The notes under the pieces are model-generated. The model was not told the origin of the DNA and searched no databases. It saw only the letters and a program-made list of their open reading frames with translations. 64,000 bases of DNA, taken from assembly GCA_029204225.1 (NCBI GenBank), contig CM055100.1:6499165-6563164 (forward strand), in the 5' to 3' direction. Shown piece by piece: positions 42,974 through 53,300 of the stretch. The stretch is from Diphasiastrum complanatum. Taxonomy: Eukaryota; Streptophyta; Lycopodiopsida; Lycopodiales; Lycopodiaceae. Position 1 is the first letter of the stretch. The number at the start of each line of letters is the position of its first letter. Both the position numbers and the translations under genes were made by a program.

Positions 42974-43628
42974 TGTGAAAATTGTCAACATTTCCTAGCT
43001 AGTTTGAGACCTAAATTGGCTAAAATTGTAAATAGTTTTGGTTCTGGAGTTTTGCACGTGTGAACCAGGCCACAATGTTTTTATTTACTGTATTTTTTCA
43101 GTATGATGAAGTGTCAAACTTCATACCCTTCAAAATGAGACCATTTTGATGTATTTTGGTCATATAAGCCATTTTTAGCTATTTTTCCTATATAGGGAAT
43201 ATCTAGGGTCAAGTACCTTCTAGAGAGAGGAGAGAGAGTCATCTTCCTCATCCATAAATAGTAGGGAAGTCGTGGAGAACAGGTTGGAGAAACCTTTTGT
43301 ATGCTTCATTGAGATCAATAGATCATTGTCATTGTTTCTTCCTCCATTGAGAGCATTGTTGTGTGTATTGTCTTCAAGCTATTGTGTATGATCTTAGGTG
43401 CTTTCCAAAAGTGGTAGGCTGATGTATTATGGACTGTATAATGCTATTTTGGGCCGCACTTGATGTTTATGGAAGTTTCCATTTGTGATAAATGCTTTTT
43501 GATCAAGTTCTTTGCATTCTAGGTAGCATAGAATGTGTTGCCAATTCCTAGCTTATGTAGTTTGGAGTGCAAGCATTCAAGCCAATGATCTTGGAGTATA
43601 GATCCACTTAGGATCTGTATTTTTCACA
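42974..43628 (+). repeat. 5' LTR of A2
   Basis: 655 bases, ends TTTTTCACA. It shares GAGACC, TTTGCACGTG and TTAGC with the 3' LTR of A1, and has private changes (AAGTGGTAGG; GAGTATAG). Confidence 0.95.
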
Positions 43629-43640
43629 TGGTATCAGAGC
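43629..43640 (+). other. Primer-binding site of A2
   Basis: TGGTATCAGAGC flush with the LTR. Confidence 0.95.
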
Positions 43641-44800
43641 TGGTTGGCTTCTATTTACAGTAAGTATTCCATTTTTGGTGATATTTGGATGTTTGATCAA
43701 GTTCTAGCATGATTTTGCATTGCTTTGTTGATCAAATCTTACTAACCTTTGTTTTGTGAGTTGAACTTGTGGATCAAAAGCATATTTCAGGTCTATTGAA
43801 GATCAGAGGCTGAAAAGAAACTATTTTGGATCAGATCATAACACCTAATCATTTGTGATTGTGAGGCTTGTGCATATTCAATACTAACAATGTTCTTTTC
43901 AATCCTATTGTTGACAATCTCCATTCTTGGATGAACACTCTCCTTAAGTGGATGAAACTTCTCCTTAAGTGGATGACAAATGCTCTTTTGAGTGAGTTGT
44001 AATTCTCCTAAAGGCTGAGCAAAGCTCCCATTTGGATGAAACATCCCCTTTTTTGGGTGAACATATTGTAAGCTCCATTGTGAAGAGCATATTGTAAAGA
44101 TTGTCATCAATTTTGGCATAAATTTTGGTGTACTTTGTTGAGCATGTAAGTAACTCTCCTTATGTAATTTGATTGGAGCATTTGCTGGAAGGTGTTAACC
44201 ATTATGCAAGTGTGTTTTCAGGTTCTTAACAGGTTGAGGAACATTCTCATGTGAAGTGATCTTAGATCTACATCTAAACACCAAGATTTGACAAGACAGT
44301 GAAGCTAGTCTTGTGATTCACTAAGTGTGCTCATTCATTCACCTCTAAATCTTGTATTTATCACTTGCTGGAGTTTATAAACTTTTAGAAGTGTGGTTTA
44401 CATGTGGTTTTACAGGTTGAATCAATATCTTAGTGTGTTGATCATATGTTGATCAAGTTTGTTCATTACTAGGTAATCTTGGCATCCTAGTTTTGGGTAT
44501 TTTCTAAGAATGCAAGTAACTCTTCACACCATAACTTGATTTGGTCACTTGCTGGAAAGTTTGAGAGCTTAAGCAAGAGTGTGTTCAGGTTGGTTTGATT
44601 TTGTAATCCATTCTTAGTGTGTGCAAAGTGTTGCATGTGTTTCAATCTTCCTTTCTATGCTTGGAAACCATCTAGGTTCAAGATAGAAGTGTTTTAGGGT
44701 CCTAAATCTTCATAGATCTCTTTATCTATCATTTGTTGAGAGAAAAGTGAGTGCTAAGTGCTTTAGGACAGAACCTAAAAGTTGAAGAAACATTAGAATC
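43641..44800 (+). other. Leader of A2
   Basis: Near-identical to the A1 leader, with the same three TTGCTGGA units about 183 bases apart. Confidence 0.8.
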
Positions 44801-47800
44801 ATGGCTTCCAATGGTGGGATCATGCTAGAGTCTAGTGAAAGGTTGAGTTCATCAAACTACTCTACTTGGAAAGTGAGGATGGAGTCCTTACTTGAGTTGA
44901 ATGAACTCATGGACATAGTTGCAGAAATTGAAGAGAGACCTCTCACACTTCAAGAGCAACAAAGGTTTGATAAGAAGGCCAAAAGGGCTCTTCATATCAT
45001 TAAAATGAATGTTACAAATGAACTTCTCAAGGAAGTTGGAAAGTGTCAAAGTGCAAGTGAGGCATGGAATGCCTTAAAGAAGCTCTTTGAATCAAAGTCC
45101 ACATCTAGGGTATTGACCCTAAGGAGACAAATATTTTCTAGTAGGCAAAGAGAGGGTGAAAGTGCTCATGCATTTATCTTGAGAGTTAAGTCCCTAAGTG
45201 ATGATTTAGCATGCATTGATGAGAACATAAAAGATGGTGAAATAGTCCAAGTTATGTTGAATGGTTTGCTAAATGAACATGCTAACCTTGTGCAAAGTTT
45301 TGCCATTCAAAGAGTCTTGCCAAGTGTGGTTGACTTGCAAGAAATCTTATTGGCTGAAGAACATAGGTTGCAATCAAAGCTTGATGGTGCATCCTTGCAA
45401 GGTGGAGGTGAAGAGGCTTTCTTCACAAAAGGCAAATTCAAGGGCAAAGGTAAAGGCAAAGGGAAATGGTCCAAAGGTGGTAACTTTGATCATGATGATC
45501 ACTCTTCCTCTTCCTCTTCTACTAAGAACAATAAGTCAAAGTTCAAGTGCTTTTATTGTGGGATAAAAGGTCATTTTGCAAATGAATGTTATAAGAAGAA
45601 AAGAGAGCAAGGAGAGAGGCAAGGAAATCTTACAATAGATGAGGAAGAACATAACACATGTGAATCACTTGTTATGACTTCAAGTTTGTTAGCCAACATA
45701 GATGATAATGATCCTTGGTGGATTGATAGTGGAGCCTCATCTCACATGACAAGACATAAGGAATACTTTACATCCTTATTGTCTTATGAGGGAGAAGGTA
45801 ACATCATCTACACTGCAAATGATGGTCAATGTGACATCAAAGGCATAGGCACTATTCCTATTTCCCTTTCAACAAATAGGAAAGCAAATCTTGAAAATGT
45901 TTTGTACATTCCTTCAATCACTAAGAATTTGCTTAGTGTAAGTCAAATGATTGACAAAGGACTTGATGTGGAGTTCATTGGAGATGCATGTTTGATAAGT
46001 AAATGTGGATCCTTGATTGCTCAAGGTAGGAGGCATGGTAAACTTTTCAAGCTTGATGCATGTGTGATCTCTAATCATGAAGGATGTATGGCTAGGGAGC
46101 AATTGACAAACCAAGAAGTTTGGCACAAGAGGTTGGGCCATCCCAACTTCAAATCTTTGGAGGTAATGGCAAAGAAAGAGCTTGTTCTTGGTCTCCCTAA
46201 AAGTCTTGTTGCAAACAATAGTGTTTGTGAACATTGTGCCTTGTCCAAATCTCATAGACTTGCTTATTCTAGATCTACTTCTAGATCTAAAGAAGCTTTT
46301 CAACTTGTGCATTCTGATATTCATTCTTCTAGTACAACTAGCAATGGTGGGGCAAAGATGTATGCAACTTTCATTGATGACTTTAGTAGGTATACTTGGA
46401 TCTATCTTCTTAAAAGTAAGGATGAAGTGTTTGCTGCATTTGTCAAGTTCAAGAATGAAATGGAAAACCAATTCAATACAAAGATCAAATGCTTAAGATC
46501 TGATAATGGAGGGGAATACACCTCAAATAGGTTCAAAGACTTTTGTATAGCACATGGGATTAAGAGGGAGATGTCTAGTCCTAGGACTCCACAACAGAAT
46601 GGAGTGGCCGAGAGGAAGAATAGAACCCTTTGTGAATGTGCCAAGGCAATGAGACTACATGCTAATCTTGCTAAGTCTTTTTGGGGGGAAGCTTTAGCAT
46701 GTGCTAACTATCTATGTAATAGATGGACAAGTGTTTCCTTGGATGGTAAAACTCCTCATGAGGTTCTTTATGGTAGAAGGCCGAGTGTCAAGCATTGTAG
46801 GATCTTTGGATGTACATGTTTTGTCAATATCACACTTGATGATAGAACTAAAGAAGATCCTTCATCAAAGAAGGGTGTGTTTGTTGGCTATAGTGAAGTA
46901 AGCAAGGCTTACAAAGTGTACATTCCTTCTACAAAGAAAGTTGTCATAAGTAGGGATGTCATCTTTCATGAAGAGAATGTTTCCAATGTTGTTGATGTTG
47001 ATGTTGATGTGCCTACTAATCATCATGATGTGCAAGATGTCTTGGATGAAGATGGAGATGCCACTCCAAAGCAAACTTCAAGGAAGACTCAAAGGCAAAG
47101 GGCTAAGCCATCAAGGCTAACCTATGATGAAAAAGGAAAGCAAGTGGTGGACAATTCTAACTTTGCTTTTCTTACCTCTTTTGATGAACCAACTTGTGTA
47201 GGTGAAGCAATTCAAAAGAAGGAATGGATCCAAGCCATGGATCATGAGCATCAAGCACTCATCAAAAGCAACACATGGAGGTTGGTAAAGCTTCCAAAGG
47301 ACAAGAAGGCAATTGGTTGTAAGTGGATCTTCAAGATCAAGACAAATCAAGATGGATCAATCAACAAGTACAAGGCAAGGTTGGTGGCAAAGGGGTATGC
47401 TCAAGAATATGGTATTGACTATGATGAGACCTTTGCACTCGTGGCAAAGATGGTAACTATTCGAATCCTAATCTCTCTTGCAACTCTTTATGATTGGGAT
47501 ATGTGGCAAATGGATGTTACTAATGCCTTCTTGAATGGTGATCTTGAAGAAGATATTTACATGGAGCAACCCGAGGGCTATGTTTCACATGATGAGCCTA
47601 ATCATGTGTGCTATCTCCAAAAGAGTTTGTATGGGCTAAAGCAAGCACCAAGGAGTTGGTATGCTAAGCTCAATTCCTTCTTACTTTCTCAAAACTTTGT
47701 TATGAGTGAGTATGATCATTCTCTCTACTTTAGATTGAATGAAAATGATATCACTTTACTTTTGATCTATGTTGATGACATTATCTTAAGTGGTGGTAAC

Positions 47801-48754
47801 AATCTAGATATAGATGAAATCAAGATGGCACTCAAAAGAGAGTTTGAAATTCAAGATCTTGGTAAACTTCATTATATCTTAGGAATAGAGATTATTAGAA
47901 CTTCTAAATCTACATTCATATGTCAAGAAAAGTATGTTAACTCTATTCTAAAAAGGTTTCATATGGAAGATTGTAAAGTTGTTTCTACTCCTATGGAATC
48001 AAATGTAAAGCTAACTACAAGAAGTAATGAAAGATCCTTCAAGGACATTACTCTCTATAGAAAGCTAATAGGATCTCTTATATGGTTAACCATCACAAGA
48101 CCTGATCTAAGCTTTGTGGTTGGTAAACTAAGTCAATTTATGCAAGATCCTAGTGAGGCTCATTGGAAGCTAGGAAAGAGAGTACTTAGATACATCTCGG
48201 GATCTAGAGATTTTGGCATCTTGTATGGAGGTACTACACCTAACCTTTGTGGATTTTCAGATTCAGATTTTGCAGGTGATCAAATGGATAGGAAGTCAAC
48301 AAGTGCCTTTGCAATCTATCTTGGAGATGGAGTGGTCTCATGGCTATCAAAGAAGCAACCAACTATCTCTCTATCTTCCACCGAAGCCGAGTACAAGGCA
48401 TTAACAACATGCACCAAGGAGATTCTTTGGATCAAGAGGATGTTATTGGATCTTCACTTGCTGGAACCAGAGAAGACTCCAATCATACTTTGTGATAACC
48501 TTTCAGCCCAAAGCTTGGCAAGCAATCCTGTTTTTCATGCAAGGAGCAAGCACATTGAGATTGCTCACCATTTTGTGAGAGATCAAGTCATTGCCAAAGA
48601 GGTGGAGCTTCAACATGTCTCTTCAAAGGAGTGTGTGGCTGATATCTTCACCAAACCATTGGGAAAGGACCTATATTTAATGCATAGATCTAATCTTGGA
48701 ATGTGCTCAAAGACTATGTTGAAACTAGCATCCAATGTTGAAGAGGGAGTGTGA
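44801..48754 (+). CDS. Copia gag-pol polyprotein of A2 (1317 aa)
   Basis: Same length, domain order and residue numbering as the A1 polyprotein: zinc knuckle 250-263, protease DSG 309-311, integrase HHCC at 442, 447, 476, 479, DDE 506/568/604, RT YVDD 990-993. I noticed four amino-acid differences from A1: Val for Met at 602 (A2 has the usual NGVAER), Val for Ala in WTSVSLDG, Leu for Thr at 880, and Ala for Ser in AFAIYL. Position 880 is normally Pro (ETFAPVAK). The frame is open, so the protein may be active, but the element lacks a full 3' LTR. The stop TGA is in the 3' LTR. Confidence 0.95.
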   Translation: MASNGGIMLESSERLSSSNYSTWKVRMESLLELNELMDIVAEIEERPLTLQEQQRFDKKAKRALHIIKMNVTNELLKEVGKCQSASEAWNALKKLFESKSTSRVLTLRRQIFSSRQREGESAHAFILRVKSLSDDLACIDENIKDGEIVQVMLNGLLNEHANLVQSFAIQRVLPSVVDLQEILLAEEHRLQSKLDGASLQGGGEEAFFTKGKFKGKGKGKGKWSKGGNFDHDDHSSSSSSTKNNKSKFKCFYCGIKGHFANECYKKKREQGERQGNLTIDEEEHNTCESLVMTSSLLANIDDNDPWWIDSGASSHMTRHKEYFTSLLSYEGEGNIIYTANDGQCDIKGIGTIPISLSTNRKANLENVLYIPSITKNLLSVSQMIDKGLDVEFIGDACLISKCGSLIAQGRRHGKLFKLDACVISNHEGCMAREQLTNQEVWHKRLGHPNFKSLEVMAKKELVLGLPKSLVANNSVCEHCALSKSHRLAYSRSTSRSKEAFQLVHSDIHSSSTTSNGGAKMYATFIDDFSRYTWIYLLKSKDEVFAAFVKFKNEMENQFNTKIKCLRSDNGGEYTSNRFKDFCIAHGIKREMSSPRTPQQNGVAERKNRTLCECAKAMRLHANLAKSFWGEALACANYLCNRWTSVSLDGKTPHEVLYGRRPSVKHCRIFGCTCFVNITLDDRTKEDPSSKKGVFVGYSEVSKAYKVYIPSTKKVVISRDVIFHEENVSNVVDVDVDVPTNHHDVQDVLDEDGDATPKQTSRKTQRQRAKPSRLTYDEKGKQVVDNSNFAFLTSFDEPTCVGEAIQKKEWIQAMDHEHQALIKSNTWRLVKLPKDKKAIGCKWIFKIKTNQDGSINKYKARLVAKGYAQEYGIDYDETFALVAKMVTIRILISLATLYDWDMWQMDVTNAFLNGDLEEDIYMEQPEGYVSHDEPNHVCYLQKSLYGLKQAPRSWYAKLNSFLLSQNFVMSEYDHSLYFRLNENDITLLLIYVDDIILSGGNNLDIDEIKMALKREFEIQDLGKLHYILGIEIIRTSKSTFICQEKYVNSILKRFHMEDCKVVSTPMESNVKLTTRSNERSFKDITLYRKLIGSLIWLTITRPDLSFVVGKLSQFMQDPSEAHWKLGKRVLRYISGSRDFGILYGGTTPNLCGFSDSDFAGDQMDRKSTSAFAIYLGDGVVSWLSKKQPTISLSSTEAEYKALTTCTKEILWIKRMLLDLHLLEPEKTPIILCDNLSAQSLASNPVFHARSKHIEIAHHFVRDQVIAKEVELQHVSSKECVADIFTKPLGKDLYLMHRSNLGMCSKTMLKLASNVEEGV

Positions 48755-48925
48755 AAATTGTCAACATTTCCTAGCTAGTTTGAGACCTAAATTGGCTAAA
48801 ATTGTAAATAGTTTTGGTTCTGGAGTTTTGCACGTGTGAACCAGGCCACAATGTTTTTATTTACTGTATTTTTTCAGTATGATGAAGTGTCAAACTTCAT
48901 ACCCTTCAAAATGAGACCATTTTGA
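48750..48925 (+). repeat. 3' LTR of A2, first 176 bases only
   Basis: Begins TGTGAAAATTG and carries the TTTGCACGTGTGAA form of the palindrome (core 48831-48836). After 48925 unrelated antisense copia leader sequence begins. Confidence 0.93.
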
Positions 48926-49095
48926 AACTCTCTGCATCGGTGTTTCTCCTTCCAACTTCAACATGCCGTAAGCCCCGAACTCTCAGAAGACAGTTCTCTT
49001 CAACGACGATGTTGTACTGTGTACACTCCCTGTACGGCTCTGATACCAACTTAGAATTTGCTTTGAATAGAAACACAGATCATGCTACACAGTAA
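48926..49095 (-). pseudogene. 5' end of an antisense copia element (PBS and LTR edge), probably O
   Basis: The minus strand reads a PBS TGGTATCAGAGC at 49048-49037 followed by about 110 bases of leader up to the A2 break. LTR-like sequence lies on the other side (49049-49095), cut by element C. LTR identity with O is unproven. The LTR does not end in CA at the PBS, so the exact edge is uncertain. Confidence 0.55.
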
Positions 49096-49378
49096 TGTGA
49101 AAAATTGTCAACTAGTAGTATTTTCCTAACTTGAGATTTTGTAGGCCTATGGCCAAATAAAAGTTAGAGATAGGTTCATACATGTATGTAGAGGCCCAAA
49201 GTATGTGTACACTACTTTTGAGGTCACATTAATTAGAGGAGGTCGAGTGTGGAGCTCTTCTATTGGCTCATAATTTGGTGCATTCCTATTTGACCAAATT
49301 TCTAGGTAGATGGGTGAATCCTATTGGACCCCAATTTTAGCCTATCATAAGACAAGTGGCCAAGAGGCACTATGGCTG

Positions 49379-49388
49379 CTATAAATAG
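49379..49388 (+). promoter_or_regulatory. TATA box of C 5' LTR
   Basis: CTATAAATAG, a near-consensus plant TATA box, repeated at 54587-54596 in the 3' LTR. Confidence 0.65.
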
Positions 49389-49533
49389 CCATCTCCACGA
49401 GTATGTACACATCTCATTTTCATTCTATTGAATGAATGTTATGCTCTTTGAAGATCCATCTTCTTCTCTCTCACTTTTTTGTTCATATCTTGCATTCTAG
49501 CCACTAGAATTGTGATTTCTTTGTTGCTATGGC

Positions 49534-49547
49534 TTCACACGTGTGAA
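49534..49547. promoter_or_regulatory. G-box palindrome in C 5' LTR
   Basis: TTCACACGTGTGAA, duplicated in the 3' LTR at 54742-54755. It lies about 150 bases downstream of the TATA box. Confidence 0.45.
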
Positions 49548-49748
49548 ATGCAGGTTGTAGGCTCTGAAGTACGGACAGGGACAGCAAGTTTCTGTTTGTG
49601 GAAGCTTATGATCAGATCTTGATGTTTAGTTGATGTTTAGTATGCTTAACATCACAATTTCTATCATTTTTTCAATCTAGATGTGCATAACTTCCATGGC
49701 CAAGATCTTTATGAAACTTTAGCATCTTTTGGATCTGAGTTTTTCACA

Positions 49749-49760
49749 TGGTATCAGAGC
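49749..49760 (+). other. Primer-binding site of C
   Basis: TGGTATCAGAGC flush with the LTR end. Confidence 0.96.
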
Positions 49761-50357
49761 ATTAGGCGGCCAAATGTGCAGGTTTTGCCAGATTTAGAAG
49801 AGATTTGTGGGCGAGTTTGCTTTTGTAGCATTCCAATCAAGTTTCTAGCTAAAAATCTTGTTGATTTATGTGTAGAAATTGGATCTTTGTGATCAAAACA
49901 TCATTTGTATGCATTTCAATTGAAGTAGGGCGAATTACCTCTGTACTTATCAGAATAAGGAGACAAAATTTGTTTTGGAAAGAGGGAGATGCAAGATCCA
50001 ACAAGATCCTATTAGTTTTCCATTCTAGCATATAGTTTTTTGATTCAATTTCTTGCTTCTTCATGTCAAAAACTTCAAAATTGATGTAACCCTCTGATTT
50101 TCAGTTTGCTGAATGATTCAAGAGTGTATTTCAATCTTAGGAGTGAGGGAAAAGCAAGTATATTGAGGTTTGGTCTTGGTTTGATCAAGAAATCATAAAA
50201 CTAGTGGCTAAAATTGAGGAAAAAGTGAGGAAAAGAGAGAAAAAGTAAGGTTTTAGGTTCCAAATCTTTGTGATTTCTTCTTGTGTTTCATTTGTTGATT
50301 CAAGAGAGTGCTTAGTGCATTGGAACAGGTCAAAGATCAGAGATCAATCATTGCAAC
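49761..50357 (+). other. Leader of C
   Basis: About 600 bases, AT-rich, no credible plus-strand ORF. Shorter than the A1 leader and without the 183-base units. Confidence 0.7.
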
Positions 50358-53300
50358 ATGGCTACAAATGGAGGCTACATGTTGGAAAGCAATGATAGGC
50401 TTACCTCCCTCAACTATTCTACTTGGAAAGTAAGGATGGAGTCTTTGCTTGAGATGAATGAGTTGATGGATATTGTTGTAGGTGTGGAGGAGAGACCTTT
50501 GGCACCTCAAGAACAATTGAGGTATGACAAGAGGGCAAAGAAAGCCCTTCACATGATCAAGATGAATGTGACAAATGAGCTTATCAAAGAGGTTGGTAAG
50601 TGCACATCATCTAGTGAAGCTTGGGAAGCCTTGAAGAAGGTTTATGAATCCAAGTCTACTTCTAGAGTGTTGACTTTAAGAAGGCAAATCTTTTCTTGTA
50701 TGCAAAAGAAGAGTGAGAGTGGACATGCTTTTGTTTTGAGAGTTAAAGCATTGAATGATGAGTTAGCATGCATTAATGATGGCATAAATAATGAGGAGCT
50801 TGTTCAAGTGATTCTCAATGGCTTGTTGGATGATCATGCTAATCTTGTTCAAAGTTATGCTATCCAAAAATGTTTACCAAGTGTTGGAGACTTGCAAGAG
50901 GTCTTGTTGGCTGAAGAATTCAGGTTGCAAGCAAGAGTGGGAGCATCTTCTACATCTCAAGGAGGAGAAGAGGAGGCAATGTTCTCTAAAGGCAAGTTCA
51001 AGGGCAAAGGTAAAAGCAATTGGTCTAAAGGGCAAGACCAAGGTGAGCACTCTACTTTTGGCAAAAAGAAGGATAGATCTAAGCTAAAATGTTTCTATTG
51101 TGGAGTCAAAGGGCATTTTGCTAGTGATTGTTTCAAGAAAAAGAGGGATCAAGGGGAAAAGCAAACCAATCTAACTATTGATGAGGGTGGGGATGAGCTT
51201 CTTTCAAATGATGCTTTTGTTATGTCATCTTGCTTGTTGGCTAATCATGGAGACATTGATCCTTGGTGGATTGATAGTGGAGCCACTTCTCATATGACAT
51301 ATCATAAAGAGTATTTTTCATCTTTAATGGCATTTGATGGTGATAGGAAGGTAATCTATACCGCAAATGATGGTGAGTGTACAATCAAGGGGATTGGCAC
51401 AATTCCTATTTCACTTTCTACAAATAGGAATATAGAATTGAAAGATGTTTTGCTCATTCCATCCATTACCAAGAACTTACTTAGTGTAAGCCAAATGCTT
51501 GACAAAGGATTCAAAGTTGAGTTTGATGGTGATGCTTGCTTGATCAAAAAGGGGTGTAGTATCATTGCAAAAGGGAAAAGGCAAGGGAAATTGTTCAAGC
51601 TTGATGCATGTGTTGTTGCTAACCAAGTTGGATGCATGGCAAATGAACAAATGTCAATTCAAGAGGTATGGCATAAAAGGATGGGACATCTCAACTACAA
51701 GGCCTTGGAGGTAATAGCCAAAAAGGAGGTAGTAAGGGGACTTCCCAAGTCTCTTACTTGCTTGAATCATGTTTGTGAAGAATGTGCTTTGTCTAAATCA
51801 CATAGATTGCCATATACTAGATCTATATCTAGATCTAAGATGCCTTTTTCTCTCTTGCATTCGGATATTCATGGTGTTACTACAATTAGCAATGGAGGTG
51901 CTAAGATGTATGTAACTTTCATTGATGATTTTAGTAGATTTTGTTGGGTTTATCTACTAAAGAGCAAGGATGAGGTGTTTGATGTGTTTGTCAAGTTCAA
52001 AGTTGCTATTGAGACTCAATTTACAACCAAAATCAAATGCTTGAGGAGCGACAATGGTGGTGAATACATTTCTAACAAATTCAAAGCCTTTTGCGATGAG
52101 CATGGGATCAAGAGGGAGTACACATGTCCAAGAACACCACAACAAAATGGAGTGGCCGAGAGGAAGAATAGAACCTTGTGTGAGAGTGCAAAGGCAATGA
52201 GATTGAATGCTAATCTTCCTAAACCTTTTTGGAGTGATGCTTTGTTGTGTGCAAATTTCCTTTGCAATAGATGGCCAAGTGTTGTATTGGAAGGAAAAAC
52301 CCCTTTTGAAGCTTTGTTTGGTATGAAGCCTAATGTCAAGTTTCTAAGAACTTTTGGATGCATTTGCTACTTCAACATTACTCTTGATGATAGAACTAAG
52401 GAGGATCCATCTTCAAGAAAGGGCATTTTTGTTGGTTATAGTGAAGTAAGCAAAGCATATAGGATTTATGTTCCTTCAATCAAGAAAGTGTTCACAAGTA
52501 GGGATGTCATTTTTGATGAAAGTAACATTCCAAAAGTTGTTTCAAGTGATGATGGTGTTGTTGCAACTAATGTGCTTGATGACAATGGAGTTGATGACAC
52601 ATTGGATGTGGATGTTGAAGAAGCCTCTTCAAGTCAAATTCCAAGGAGAACTCCAAGGCATAAAGTGAAACCCTCAAGGCTCACTTATGATGGCAAAGGT
52701 AAGCAAGTGGTGGATGGATCCAACTATGCTTTCCTAACTTCTTTTGATGTACCTTCATGTGTAGATGAAGCAAGGCAAAAAGAGGAATGGATCCAAGCAA
52801 TGGATCTTGAGTTTGAAGCACTTATGAAGAACAACACATGGAGATTGGTGGAGCTTCCAAAGGGCAAAAGTGCAATTGGATGCAAATGGATCTTCAAGGT
52901 AAAGACAAATCAAGATGGATCTATCAACAAGTTCAAGGCAAGGTTGGTGGCTAAAGGTTATGCTCAAGAGCATGGCATTGACTATGAGGAAACCTTTGCA
53001 CCCGTGGCAAAGATGGTGAGCATAAGAGTAATCATTTCCCTTGCAACTCTTTATGGATGGGATCTTTGGCAATTAGACATTTCTAATGCTTTCTTGAATG
53101 GTGATCTTGAAGAGGAAGTCTACATGGAGCAACCCGAGAGCTATGTTTCTCATAGCAAGCCTAATCATGTGTGTTTTCTACAAAAAAGTTTGTATGGTCT
53201 TAAGCAAGCACCAAGGAGTTGGTATGCTAGGCTTAACTCTTTTCTACTTTCTCAAAACTTCACTATGAGTGAGTATGATCATTCACTTTACTTTAGAATT

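Larger units (their letters stand above)
42974..48925 (+). mobile_element. Copia LTR retrotransposon A2, 3' LTR truncated
   Basis: Nearly identical sister of A1 through LTR, PBS, leader and coding region. The 5' LTR starts TGTGAAAATTG at 42974 with ATGAT before it. The 3' LTR (from 48750) stops after 176 bases at ...CCATTTTGA (48925), so its last 479 bases and the target duplication are lost. It is inserted in RT of O. Confidence 0.95.
49096..49748 (+). repeat. 5' LTR of C
   Basis: TGTGAAAAATTG...TTTTTCACA. TATA box CTATAAATAG at 49379-49388; G-box palindrome TTCACACGTGTGAA at 49534-49547, downstream of the TATA box. Confidence 0.96.
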
